A stretch of 64,000 nt of DNA from positions 1 through 64,000 of the forward strand of contig CABUXJ010000004.1 in the NCBI GenBank assembly GCA_902495455.1, read 5' to 3'. Below the pieces are notes generated by a model. The model was given only the letters and a program-made list of their open reading frames with translations. It had not been told where the DNA came from and made no database searches. The translations under genes were made by a program, and so were the position numbers. Positions 34,377 to 42,600 of this stretch are shown one piece after another. This stretch comes from an uncultured Prevotella sp. GTDB lineage: Bacteria; Bacteroidota; Bacteroidia; Bacteroidales; Bacteroidaceae. Numbering within the stretch: position 1 is the stretch's first letter; the number at the start of each line of letters is the position of its first letter.

Positions 34377-34742
34377 ATGATACAAGCAGAATCAAGACTT
34401 ACAGTATGTGATAACAGCGGCGCACGCGAAGCTCTCTGCATCCGTGTGTTGGGTGGAACCCGCCGCCGTTATGCAAGTGTCGGTGACGTGATTGTCGTTG
34501 CTGTCAAGAACGTTATCCCGTCAAGTGATTTGAAAAAGGGTGCAGTATCGAAGGCTCTGATTGTTCGCACAAAGAAGGAAATCCGTCGTGCTGACGGTTC
34601 TTATATCCGCTTTGACGACAATGCTTGTGTATTGCTGAACAACGCCGGCGAGCTCCGCGGCAGCCGTATCTTCGGCCCTGTGGCTCGTGAGTTGCGTGCC
34701 GTCAATATGAAGGTCGTTTCTTTGGCACCTGAGGTTCTTTAA
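34377..34742 (+). CDS. rplN: 50S ribosomal protein L14
   Basis: 121 residues, full length. MIQAESRLTVCDNSGAREAL start, IRFDDNACVLLNNAGELRG and RIFGPVARELR are the family hallmarks. Forms the intersubunit bridge B8 and is the target of RsfS silencing. Confidence 0.98.
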   Translation: MIQAESRLTVCDNSGAREALCIRVLGGTRRRYASVGDVIVVAVKNVIPSSDLKKGAVSKALIVRTKKEIRRADGSYIRFDDNACVLLNNAGELRGSRIFGPVARELRAVNMKVVSLAPEVL

Positions 34743-34767
34743 ATATTTAATGAAGAGACAAGAAGAA

Positions 34768-35115
34768 ATGAGTAAGTTGAAAATAAAGAAAGACGATATG
34801 GTGCTTGTCGTTGCAGGAAACAGCAAGGACAGAAAAGGCCAGAACGGCAAGTATCCCGCACCCCACAAGGTGCTCAAGGTGCTTGTTGAAGAACAGCGTG
34901 CTATCGTTGAGGGAGTGAACATGGTGTCAAAGAGCGCCAAGCCCTCAGCAAAGAACCCGCAAGGTGGTATCGTGAAGCAGGAAGCCCCGATACATATATC
35001 CAATCTGAGTCTTGTGGACCCGAAGAGCGGTGAACCGACACGTGTGGCCATCAAGAAGACAGAAGACGGTAAGAAAGTTCGTATCGCTAAAAAATCAGGG
35101 GAGGAAATCAAATAA
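34768..35115 (+). CDS. rplX: 50S ribosomal protein L24
   Basis: 115 residues from MSKLKIKKDDMVLVVAG. An ATG six codons earlier (34750) would add MKRQEE, which is not a usual L24 start, so the downstream ATG is preferred. KOW motif in the first 30 residues; VSKSAKPSAKNPQGGIVKQ and APIHISNLSLVDP follow. Assembly initiator for the 50S subunit. The stop shares its last base with rplE. Confidence 0.9.
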   Translation: MSKLKIKKDDMVLVVAGNSKDRKGQNGKYPAPHKVLKVLVEEQRAIVEGVNMVSKSAKPSAKNPQGGIVKQEAPIHISNLSLVDPKSGEPTRVAIKKTEDGKKVRIAKKSGEEIK

Positions 35116-35669
35116 TGAATACAGCACAACTCAAGAAAACCTATCTGGAGCAAATAGCTCCGGCATTGGAGAAGCAGTTTAACTATACTTCAAAAATGCA
35201 GGTTCCTGTATTGAAGAAGATTGTCATCAACCAAGGTCTGGGAGATGCTACACAGGACAAGAAGATTATTGATGTTGCCATCAATGAGATTTCTGCAATC
35301 ACCGGCCAGAAGGCAGTGGCAACATATTCCAAGAAGGATATTGCCAATTTCAAACTCCGCAAGAAGATGCCTATCGGTGTTATGGTGACCCTGCGTCGTG
35401 AGCGTATGTATGAATTCCTCGAGAAGCTCGTGCGCATAGCTCTGCCCCGTATCCGTGACTTCAAGGGTATTGAGAGCAAGTTTGACGGACGCGGAAACTA
35501 TACTCTTGGTATTCAGGAGCAAATCATTTTCCCGGAAATCAACATTGACGCTGTGGATCGTATACAGGGAATGAACATCACGTTTGTTACATCTGCTGCC
35601 ACAGACGAAGAGGGATATGCACTGTTGAAGGCTTTCGGCCTGCCGTTTAAAAACGCTAAAAAGGATTAA
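35115..35669 (+). CDS. rplE: 50S ribosomal protein L5
   Basis: 184 residues. Conserved VPVLKKIVINQGLGDATQD, KLRKKMPIGVMVTLRRERMY and GIQEQIIFPEINID. Binds 5S rRNA and contacts P-site tRNA. Coupled to rplX by a one-base overlap. Confidence 0.98.
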   Translation: MNTAQLKKTYLEQIAPALEKQFNYTSKMQVPVLKKIVINQGLGDATQDKKIIDVAINEISAITGQKAVATYSKKDIANFKLRKKMPIGVMVTLRRERMYEFLEKLVRIALPRIRDFKGIESKFDGRGNYTLGIQEQIIFPEINIDAVDRIQGMNITFVTSAATDEEGYALLKAFGLPFKNAKKD

Positions 35670-35674
35670 TAGAT

Positions 35675-35977
35675 ATGGCAAAGGAATCAATGAAGGCTCG
35701 CGAGGTAAAGCGTGCAAAGCTGGTAGCTCGTTACGCTGAGAAACGCGCAGCATTGAAGAAGGTTATCGCAACAACAGAGGATCCGGCAGAGGCTTATGAG
35801 GCAGCACGCAAGCTGCAGAGCATACCCAAGAATGCTAATCCTATCCGTCTGCACAACCGTTGCAAGATCACTGGCCGTCCAAAAGGATATATGCGTCAGT
35901 TCGGTCTTTCTCGTATCCAGTTCCGCGAGATGGCATCAAGCGGTCTGATACCAGGTGTAAAGAAGGCAAGCTGGTAA
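35675..35977 (+). CDS. rpsN: 30S ribosomal protein S14 (zinc-free form)
   Basis: 100 residues, the long form. The region that holds two CxxC pairs in the short zinc form reads RLHNRCKITGRPKGYMRQF here, with a single Cys, so it is the zinc-independent type. Ends GLIPGVKKASW. Located between rplE and rpsH as in other genomes. Confidence 0.97.
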   Translation: MAKESMKAREVKRAKLVARYAEKRAALKKVIATTEDPAEAYEAARKLQSIPKNANPIRLHNRCKITGRPKGYMRQFGLSRIQFREMASSGLIPGVKKASW

Positions 35978-36014
35978 CTGGCAGGAATCAGAAGAACATT
36001 ATTTTTTAATATTG

Positions 36015-36029
36015 TCGGGGTAGTCCCGA
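36015..36029 (+). promoter_or_regulatory. Small hairpin before rpsH
   Basis: TCGGG/CCCGA-type stem (about 36015-36029) in the 72-base gap between rpsN and rpsH, the longest gap in this part of the operon. Might be a processing or feedback site; no T run follows. Confidence 0.3.
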
Positions 36030-36049
36030 TTAATTAAACATTTATTTTT

Positions 36050-36445
36050 ATGACAGATCCAATAGCAGATTATCTGACGAGGTTGAGAAACGCCATCATG
36101 GCTCATCACCGTGTTGTGGAGGTTCCGGCTTCAAACTTGAAGAAGGAAATTACAAAGATCCTCTTCGAGAAGGGATACATTCTGAACTACAAGTTCATCG
36201 AGGATGGTCCCCAGGGTTCAATCAAAGTCGCTTTGAAGTATGACCCGATCACAAAGGCTAACGCCATCAAGAGCCTTACGAGAGTGTCTACACCAGGTCT
36301 TCGCAAGTACACTGGTTACAAGGACATGCCGAGAGTAATTAACGGATTAGGTATCGCAATCTTATCTACATCCAAAGGTGTAATGACAGACAAAGAGGCT
36401 TCTGTGCTGAAGATTGGCGGCGAGGTCCTTTGCTATGTATATTAA
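36050..36445 (+). CDS. rpsH: 30S ribosomal protein S8
   Basis: 131 residues. MTDPIADYLTRLRNAIMAHH start and the RNA-binding C-terminal part GLGIAILSTSKGVMTDKEA. Binds the central domain of 16S rRNA; represses spc genes in E. coli. Separated from rplF by 15 bases that contain GGAGG. Confidence 0.98.
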   Translation: MTDPIADYLTRLRNAIMAHHRVVEVPASNLKKEITKILFEKGYILNYKFIEDGPQGSIKVALKYDPITKANAIKSLTRVSTPGLRKYTGYKDMPRVINGLGIAILSTSKGVMTDKEASVLKIGGEVLCYVY

Positions 36446-36460
36446 TTGGAGGATTTAAGT

Positions 36461-37030
36461 ATGTCAAGAATAGGAAAATTGCCAATTAGTATTCCTGCGG
36501 GAGTTACAGTTACTCAGGGTGCTGATGGTGTTGTAACCGTAAAAGGCCCCAAGGGAGAACTTTCACAGAAGGTAGACTCTTCAATCATTGTTAAGATAGC
36601 TGACGGTCATATTGTATTTGAGGTAGACGAAAACAATCCTGTCAACTACAAGCAGAAGCAGGCTTTCCACGGTCTCTATCGTGCGCTTGTGAACAACATG
36701 GTTGTTGGCGTGAGCGAAGGTTATAAAAAAGTGCTTGAGCTCGTGGGTGTCGGTTACCGTGTTTCAAATACCGGTAATCTTATCGAATTCTCTCTCGGCT
36801 ATACTCATCCCATTTTCATTCAGCTGCCTGCTGAAGTGAAGGTTGAGACAAAGTCTGAGAGAAATCAGAACCCCATCATTACCCTTGAGTCTTGCGACAA
36901 GGCGTTGCTGGGACTTATTTGTGCAAAAATTCGTTCTTTCCGTAAACCTGAACCTTATAAGGGCAAGGGCGTATTGTTCCAAGGCGAGGTTATTCGCAGA
37001 AAGTCTGGTAAGACAGCTTCAGCTAAGTAA
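36461..37030 (+). CDS. rplF: 50S ribosomal protein L6
   Basis: 189 residues from MSRIGKLPISIPAGV; a TTG five codons upstream is not a likely start. Contains LVGVGYRVSNTGNLIEFSLG and the sarcin-ricin-loop-contacting end RKPEPYKGKGVLFQGE. Its ATG is preceded by GGAGG (36448-36452), a real Shine-Dalgarno match, rare in this window. Confidence 0.96.
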   Translation: MSRIGKLPISIPAGVTVTQGADGVVTVKGPKGELSQKVDSSIIVKIADGHIVFEVDENNPVNYKQKQAFHGLYRALVNNMVVGVSEGYKKVLELVGVGYRVSNTGNLIEFSLGYTHPIFIQLPAEVKVETKSERNQNPIITLESCDKALLGLICAKIRSFRKPEPYKGKGVLFQGEVIRRKSGKTASAK

Positions 37031-37048
37031 CTTTAATAATTTACGATT

Positions 37049-37393
37049 ATGACAACAAAGAAAGTAGAAAGACGAATAAAAATCAAATACAGAATTCGTA
37101 AGAGCGTGTTCGGTACAGCCGAGCGTCCGCGTATGAGCGTATTCCGCAGCAACAAGCAGATTTATGCTCAGGTTATCAACGACCAGGAGGGCAAGACCAT
37201 CGCTTCAGCTTCTTCACTCGGTCTCGAGGCCATGCCGAAGATTCAGCAGGCTGAAAAGGTCGGTGAACTCGTTGCAAAGAAGGCATTGGAGGCAGGTGTT
37301 ACAGCCGTAGTCTTTGACCGCAATGGTTACCTGTATCATGGCCGTGTAAAGCAGCTGGCTGACGCTGCTCGTAAGGGTGGACTTAATTTTTAA
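37049..37393 (+). CDS. rplR: 50S ribosomal protein L18
   Basis: 114 residues. RPRMSVFRSNKQIYAQVI and VVFDRNGYLYHGRVKQLADA are typical. Binds 5S rRNA together with L5 and L25. Confidence 0.98.
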   Translation: MTTKKVERRIKIKYRIRKSVFGTAERPRMSVFRSNKQIYAQVINDQEGKTIASASSLGLEAMPKIQQAEKVGELVAKKALEAGVTAVVFDRNGYLYHGRVKQLADAARKGGLNF

Positions 37394-37399
37394 ACGATT

Positions 37400-37912
37400 A
37401 TGGCAATGAACAAAGTTAAAATAAATAGTGACGTTGAGTTAAAAGACAGATTGGTTGCTATTAACCGTGTTACGAAAGTGACAAAGGGAGGTCGCACTTT
37501 TACATTTGCAGCTATTGTCGTTGTCGGTGACGGTAACGGCGTTATCGGCTGGGGACTTGGCAAAGCCGGTGAAGTTACAGCAGCTATTGCCAAAGGTGTA
37601 GAGGCAGCAAAGAAGAACCTTATCAAGGTGCCTGTTCTCAAGGGAACAATTCCCCACGAAATGGAAGCCCGCTTCGGTGGAGCACAAGTGTTCATGCGTC
37701 CGGCAGCAGCCGGTACCGGTCTCGTTGCCGGTGGTGCTATGCGTGCCGTGCTTGACAGCGTTGGTATCACAGACGTGCTGGCTAAGTCAAAGGGTTCTTC
37801 CAACCCCCACAACTTGGTAAAGGCTACCATACTCGCTCTGAGTCAGATGAGAGACGCATATACAATTGCAGGTACCCGTGGTATCAGCATGGATAAAGTT
37901 TTTAGAGGATAA
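37400..37912 (+). CDS. rpsE: 30S ribosomal protein S5
   Basis: 170 residues. RVTKVTKGGRTFTFAAIVVV is the loop where spectinomycin resistance arises in other bacteria; it looks wild type. Second domain: GTGLVAGGAMRAVLDSVGI. Works in decoding fidelity with S4. Confidence 0.98.
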   Translation: MAMNKVKINSDVELKDRLVAINRVTKVTKGGRTFTFAAIVVVGDGNGVIGWGLGKAGEVTAAIAKGVEAAKKNLIKVPVLKGTIPHEMEARFGGAQVFMRPAAAGTGLVAGGAMRAVLDSVGITDVLAKSKGSSNPHNLVKATILALSQMRDAYTIAGTRGISMDKVFRG

Positions 37913-37924
37913 GGAGGTTTGAAT

Positions 37925-38101
37925 ATGGCAACAATTAAAATCAAGCAGATTAAAAGTAAGATTGGTGCTCCTGTAGACCAGAAGCGTACTCTTGAGGCTT
38001 TAGGACTCCGCAAGATTGCTCAGGTCGTAGAAAAGGAAGATACTCCTTCCGTTCGCGGTATGGTTCGCAAGGTTCATCATTTAGTGACCGTAATAGACTA
38101 A
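37925..38101 (+). CDS. rpmD: 50S ribosomal protein L30
   Basis: 58 residues from MATIKIKQIKSKIG; a TTG two codons earlier is rejected. TLEALGLRKI and MVRKVHHLVTV are typical. A perfect AAGGAGG (37911-37917), 7 bases before ATG and overlapping the rpsE stop, gives it the best Shine-Dalgarno match I noticed in the window. Confidence 0.96.
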   Translation: MATIKIKQIKSKIGAPVDQKRTLEALGLRKIAQVVEKEDTPSVRGMVRKVHHLVTVID

Positions 38102-38128
38102 TTTATTCAAATTAAAACAGATTCGATT

Positions 38129-38575
38129 ATGAAATTACATAATTTAAAACCAGCAGAAGGCTCTACACATTCACGTCGTAGAATCGGCCGCGGACCGGGT
38201 TCCGGTCTTGGCGGAACTTCTACTCGTGGACACAAGGGTGCCAAGGCAAGATCTGGTTACAAGAAGAAGATCGGTTTTGAAGGCGGTCAGATGCCTCTGC
38301 AGCGCCGTGTTCCGAAGTCTGGCTTCAAGAACATCAACCATAAGGAGTATTTTGCTGTCAATCTGTCTACACTGCAGAAGTTGGCAGAGCAGAAAGGTCT
38401 TGTCAAGATAGGTATCGCAGAATTTGTGGCCGCAGGTCTTACCAACGGCAAAGAGCTTGTCAAGATACTTGGTAATGGCGAGTTGACTGCAAAAATCGAC
38501 GTAGAGGCCAACGCTTTCTCAAAGAAAGCAGAGGAGGCCATTAAAGCTGTAGGTGGTAACGCAACAATAATCTAA
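38129..38575 (+). CDS. rplO: 50S ribosomal protein L15
   Basis: 148 residues. MKLHNLKPAEGSTHSRRRIG, GRGPGSGLGGTSTRGHKGAK and FEGGQMPLQRRVPKSGFKN are the Gly/Arg-rich hallmarks. Late-assembly protein of the 50S subunit; followed after four bases by secY. Confidence 0.98.
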   Translation: MKLHNLKPAEGSTHSRRRIGRGPGSGLGGTSTRGHKGAKARSGYKKKIGFEGGQMPLQRRVPKSGFKNINHKEYFAVNLSTLQKLAEQKGLVKIGIAEFVAAGLTNGKELVKILGNGELTAKIDVEANAFSKKAEEAIKAVGGNATII

Positions 38576-38579
38576 GAAA

Positions 38580-39923
38580 ATGAAGAAGTTAATTGAGACA
38601 CTGAAGAACATCTGGAAGATTGAGGATTTGCGCCAGCGCATCCTCATCACTCTCCTTTTCGTGACAATTTATCGTTTTGGCTCGTTCGTGGTACTTCCGG
38701 GTATCAACCCGTCCATGTTGACAAAACTTCAGTCTCAGACTCAGGGTGGTCTGATGTCACTTTTGGATATGTTCTCTGGTGGTGCATTTTCCAATGCTTC
38801 TATATTCGCATTGGGAATAATGCCTTACATCTCAGCTTCTATCGTTATGCAGCTTCTTGCTGTCGCTGTGCCTTATTTCCAAAAGATGCAGCGTGAGGGC
38901 GAAAGCGGTCGTAAAAAGATTAGCATGTACACTCGTTGGCTGACAGTAGCAATTCTGCTATTTCAGGCTCCGAGCTATTTGATAAATCTTAAGATGCAGG
39001 CAGGAAATGCTTTGGCAACAGGCATTTCCTGGTCTGTATTCCTCTTTACGGCTACAATCATTCTTGCTGCGGGGAGTATGTTCATCCTTTGGTTGGGTGA
39101 GCGCATTACGGATAAAGGCATAGGTAATGGTATTTCTCTTATAATTATGATTGGTATCATTGCCCGTCTGCCGCAGGCGTTTATTCAGGAGGTCGGATCA
39201 CGTTTTACTGCCGTTACCGGTGGTGGATTGATTATGTTCCTCGTTGAAATTCTCGTTCTGCTCGCAGTCGTATGCGCAGCTATTCTTCTGGTGCAAGGCA
39301 CCCGTAAGATACCTGTGCAGTATGCAAAGCGTGTTGTAGGTAACAAGCAGTATGGAGGTGCACGTCAGTATATACCATTGAAATTGTTTGCTGCGAATGT
39401 GATGCCGATTATTTTTGCTCAGGCCATCATGTTCATCCCATTGGCATTTGTGCAGTATGCTGCCTCGGAGAATTCTTCATGGATTATCCGTTCGCTGATG
39501 GACCATCATAGCTGGGCGTATAATATCGTGTTTGCTGTATTGATTATAGCTTTCACCTATTTCTATACGGCCATCACTCTCAATCCGACTCAAATGGCAG
39601 AGGACATGAAGCGTAATAATGGCTTCATTCCCGGAGTAAGACCGGGAAAGGACACCGCAGACTATATTGAGACTGTGATGTCTCGTATTACGTTCCCCGG
39701 TTCTCTTTTTATAGCATTTATCGCTATAATGCCAGCTCTTGCAGGACTGCTTAACGTGCAGGATGCTTTCTCACAGTTCTTTGGAGGTACTTCATTATTG
39801 ATTCTTGTTGGTGTAGTGCTTGACACTCTGCAGCAGATTGAGAGTCATCTGATGATGCGTCATTATGACGGACTTCTGAATTCTGGCCGTGTTCACGGAC
39901 GTGGCGGTGTAGCTGCATATTAA
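38580..39923 (+). CDS. secY: Protein translocase subunit SecY
   Basis: 447 residues, ten membrane-spanning helices expected. Conserved LGIMPYISASIVMQLL, GGLMSLLDMFSGGAFSNAS and the cytosolic loop FIPGVRPGKDTADYI; ends with MMRHYDGLLNSGRVHGRG. Forms the membrane channel for exported proteins, including the lipoprotein, LRR protein and glycosidase found in this window. Confidence 0.98.
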   Translation: MKKLIETLKNIWKIEDLRQRILITLLFVTIYRFGSFVVLPGINPSMLTKLQSQTQGGLMSLLDMFSGGAFSNASIFALGIMPYISASIVMQLLAVAVPYFQKMQREGESGRKKISMYTRWLTVAILLFQAPSYLINLKMQAGNALATGISWSVFLFTATIILAAGSMFILWLGERITDKGIGNGISLIIMIGIIARLPQAFIQEVGSRFTAVTGGGLIMFLVEILVLLAVVCAAILLVQGTRKIPVQYAKRVVGNKQYGGARQYIPLKLFAANVMPIIFAQAIMFIPLAFVQYAASENSSWIIRSLMDHHSWAYNIVFAVLIIAFTYFYTAITLNPTQMAEDMKRNNGFIPGVRPGKDTADYIETVMSRITFPGSLFIAFIAIMPALAGLLNVQDAFSQFFGGTSLLILVGVVLDTLQQIESHLMMRHYDGLLNSGRVHGRGGVAAY

Positions 39924-39938
39924 TGTTTTGCTTCGGAG

Positions 39939-40739
39939 ATGAATATATTTCTGAAGACAGAAGATGAGATAGAGCTGATGCGTCGGGCAAACCTGCTTGT
40001 GAGCAGGACGCTTGGCGAGTTGGCAAAGCATATAAAGCCAGGAGTGACGACTCTCCAACTGGATAAGATAGCGGATAGTTTCATCAGAGACAATGGTGCC
40101 ATCCCTACATTCAAGGGTTTTCCCAATCCATTTGGAGAGCCGTTTCCCGCAAGCATCTGTACTTCAGTGAATGAAGTTGTGGTGCACGGGGTGCCTGATG
40201 CCAAGACAGTATTGAAAGATGGCGATATTATTTCGATAGACTGCGGTGCTGTTCTTGGCGGTTTCAACGGAGATTCTTGCTATACATTTTGTGTCGGTGA
40301 GGTCTCTGAAGATGTAAAAGCGTTGCTTCGTACGACAAAAGAATCTCTTTATGTCGGAATCAGTAAAGCTGTAGCAGGCAATCATATTGGTGATATAGGG
40401 AGTGCGGTTCAAGAGCATTGCGAGAAGCAAGGCTACGGTGTAGTTCGCGAACTTACCGGTCATGGTATAGGGAAGGAAATGCACGAAGACCCGCAAATTC
40501 CGAATTACGGCAGACGTGGAAATGGTATGCTGTTGAAATCAGGAATGTGTATAGCCATCGAGCCGATGATTACGATGGGTAACAGAGCCATAGGGCTCAT
40601 GCCAGACAAATGGACCATTCGGACAATAGACAGCCAACCGGCAGCTCATTTCGAGCATACAATCGCAATCCGTAAGGGCAAAGCTGACATTTTATCTTCG
40701 TTTGAAGAATTAGAACGTTTAGAAGGAAATTTATATTAA
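39939..40739 (+). CDS. map: Methionine aminopeptidase, type I
   Basis: 266 residues. Removes N-terminal Met from new proteins. Metal ligands are recognisable: two Asp in SIDCGAVLGGFNGDSCY, His in TGHGIGKEMHEDP, Glu in CIAIEPMI and Glu in HFEHTIAI. A short type I enzyme without the zinc-finger extension. Between secY and infA as in many bacteria. Confidence 0.97.
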   Translation: MNIFLKTEDEIELMRRANLLVSRTLGELAKHIKPGVTTLQLDKIADSFIRDNGAIPTFKGFPNPFGEPFPASICTSVNEVVVHGVPDAKTVLKDGDIISIDCGAVLGGFNGDSCYTFCVGEVSEDVKALLRTTKESLYVGISKAVAGNHIGDIGSAVQEHCEKQGYGVVRELTGHGIGKEMHEDPQIPNYGRRGNGMLLKSGMCIAIEPMITMGNRAIGLMPDKWTIRTIDSQPAAHFEHTIAIRKGKADILSSFEELERLEGNLY

Positions 40740-40741
40740 GT

Positions 40742-40960
40742 ATGGCAAAGCAATCCGCTATAGAGCAAGACGGAACAATCATAGAGTCGCTTTCAAATGC
40801 GATGTTTCGCGTAGAACTTGAGAATGGAGTACAGATTATAGCGCATATATCAGGTAAGATGAGAATGCACTATATTAAAATTCTCCCCGGTGACAAGGTA
40901 AAGGTCGAGATGAGCCCCTACGATTTGACTAAGGGAAGAATTGTGTTTAGATACAAATAA
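40742..40960 (+). CDS. infA: Translation initiation factor IF-1
   Basis: 72 residues, a single OB fold: AIEQDGTIIESLSNAMFRVE and GKMRMHYIKILPGDKVKVE, ending GRIVFRYK. Blocks the A site during initiation. Starts two bases after map. Confidence 0.98.
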   Translation: MAKQSAIEQDGTIIESLSNAMFRVELENGVQIIAHISGKMRMHYIKILPGDKVKVEMSPYDLTKGRIVFRYK

Positions 40961-40974
40961 ACGATAGACATAAT

Positions 40975-41091
40975 ATGAAGACAAGAGCATCATTGAAGAG
41001 ACGTAACGCCGATTGCAAGATTGTGCGTCGCAAGGGACGTCTGTTCGTTATCAACAAGAAGAACCCTAAGTACAAGATGCGTCAGGGTTAA
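40975..41091 (+). CDS. rpmJ: 50S ribosomal protein L36 (zinc-free form)
   Basis: A 38-residue protein starting MKTRASLKRRNADCKIVRRK and ending NPKYKMRQG. The zinc form has Cys-x2-Cys and Cys-x4-His; here only one Cys remains, so this is the zinc-independent type. Position between infA and rpsM is standard. Confidence 0.96.
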   Translation: MKTRASLKRRNADCKIVRRKGRLFVINKKNPKYKMRQG

Positions 41092-41136
41092 TTATCAATC
41101 AAACATTTTTTAATTATTTTATTCATTTTTTAACAA

Positions 41137-41517
41137 ATGGCAATAAGAATTGTTGGAGTAGATTTGCCCCAGGAGAAGCGTGGCGAAATCGCATTGACTT
41201 ATATCTATGGTATAGGTCGAAGTAGTTCAGCAAAGATATTGGATAAGGCCGGCGTGAGCCGCGACCTGAAGGTCAGCGAGTGGACTGACGATCAGGCAGC
41301 CAAAATCCGTGAAATTATCGGCGCTGAATTCAAGGTGGAAGGTGATCTCCGTTCAGAGATCCAGTTGAATATCAAGCGACTGATGGATATTGGTTGCTAT
41401 CGTGGAGTTCGTCATCGTAACGGTCTTCCCGTTCGCGGTCAGAGCACAAAGAACAATGCTCGTACACGTAAGGGAAAGAAGAAGACTGTTGCTAACAAGA
41501 AGAAGGCCACTAAATAA
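41137..41517 (+). CDS. rpsM: 30S ribosomal protein S13
   Basis: 126 residues. MAIRIVGVDLPQEKRGEIAL, YIYGIGRSSSAKIL and RGVRHRNGLPVRGQSTKNNA are typical; a Lys-rich tail follows. Contacts P-site tRNA and the 50S subunit. Confidence 0.98.
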   Translation: MAIRIVGVDLPQEKRGEIALTYIYGIGRSSSAKILDKAGVSRDLKVSEWTDDQAAKIREIIGAEFKVEGDLRSEIQLNIKRLMDIGCYRGVRHRNGLPVRGQSTKNNARTRKGKKKTVANKKKATK

Positions 41518-41544
41518 TTAATAACACATTAAGAATTTGGAATT

Positions 41545-41934
41545 ATGGCAAAGAAAACAGTCACTTCGAAGAAAAGAAATGTAAAGGTTGATGCTATCGG
41601 ACAGCTCCATGTTCATAGTTCTTTCAACAATATTATCGTGTCTTTGGCCAATGGCGAGGGTCAGGTTATCTCTTGGTCTTCAGCCGGCAAGATGGGATTC
41701 CGTGGTTCAAAGAAGAACACTCCCTATGCAGCCCAGATGGCAGCAGAGGATTGCGCAAAGGTCGCTTTCGATCTCGGTCTGCGCAAAGTGAAGGCATACG
41801 TAAAGGGTCCGGGTAACGGTCGCGAATCTGCAATCCGTGCCGTCCACGGTGCCGGTATCGAGGTAATGGAGATTGTCGACGTTACTCCGCTGCCGCACAA
41901 CGGTTGCCGTCCTCCGAAGAGAAGAAGAGTATAG
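41545..41934 (+). CDS. rpsK: 30S ribosomal protein S11
   Basis: 129 residues. HVHSSFNNIIVSLANGEG, GFRGSKKNTPYAAQMAA and VTPLPHNGCRPPKRRRV are typical. Lies near the mRNA exit and the anti-Shine-Dalgarno end of 16S rRNA. Confidence 0.98.
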   Translation: MAKKTVTSKKRNVKVDAIGQLHVHSSFNNIIVSLANGEGQVISWSSAGKMGFRGSKKNTPYAAQMAAEDCAKVAFDLGLRKVKAYVKGPGNGRESAIRAVHGAGIEVMEIVDVTPLPHNGCRPPKRRRV

Positions 41935-41982
41935 TCTCAAGTACACACAATGTTGTTGAAACAAGTTTAAAGTATAATAATT

Positions 41983-42588
41983 ATGGCAAGATATATAGGA
42001 CCGAAATCAAAAATTGCGCGTCGTTTTGGTGAGCCCATTTTCGGCGCAGACAAAGTTTTGTCCAGGAGAAACTTCCCTCCCGGACAGCATGGCAACAACC
42101 GTCGCAGAAAGACTTCTGAGTACGGCGTCATGCTGGCAGAGAAGCAGAAAGCCAAGTACACATACGGAGTACTTGAGCGCCAGTTCCGTAATATGTTTGA
42201 GAAGGCAGCCAAGGCTGACGGTATCACCGGTGAGGTGCTCCTTCAGAACCTCGAGTGCCGTTTGGACAACGTAGTGTTCCGTTTGGGTATCGCTCCCACA
42301 CGTGCCGCTGCCCGTCAGCTCGTTGGCCACAAGCACATCACGGTCGACGGTCAGGTAGTCAACATACCTTCTTACGCCGTTAAGCCCGGCCAGATTGTAG
42401 CTGTTCGTGAGAAGTCAAAGTCTCTTGAAGTCATTGAGGCAGCACTTGCAGGATTCAACCACAGCAAGTATCCTTGGATTGAATGGGACGAGACCACAAA
42501 GAGCGGTAAGTTCCTGCACAAGCCGGAGCGTGCCGATATCCCCGAGAACATTAAGGAGCAGTTAATCGTTGAGTTGTACTCTAAATAA
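41983..42588 (+). CDS. rpsD: 30S ribosomal protein S4
   Basis: 201 residues. MARYIGPKSKIARRFGEPIF, no zinc-binding Cys cluster; S4 RNA-binding domain with LDNVVFRLGIAPTRAAARQL and GHKHITVDGQVVNIPSY. Primary 16S-binding protein. Located between rpsK and rpoA, the usual alpha-operon order. Confidence 0.98.
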   Translation: MARYIGPKSKIARRFGEPIFGADKVLSRRNFPPGQHGNNRRRKTSEYGVMLAEKQKAKYTYGVLERQFRNMFEKAAKADGITGEVLLQNLECRLDNVVFRLGIAPTRAAARQLVGHKHITVDGQVVNIPSYAVKPGQIVAVREKSKSLEVIEAALAGFNHSKYPWIEWDETTKSGKFLHKPERADIPENIKEQLIVELYSK

Positions 42589-42600
42589 ATCATTAAATTA

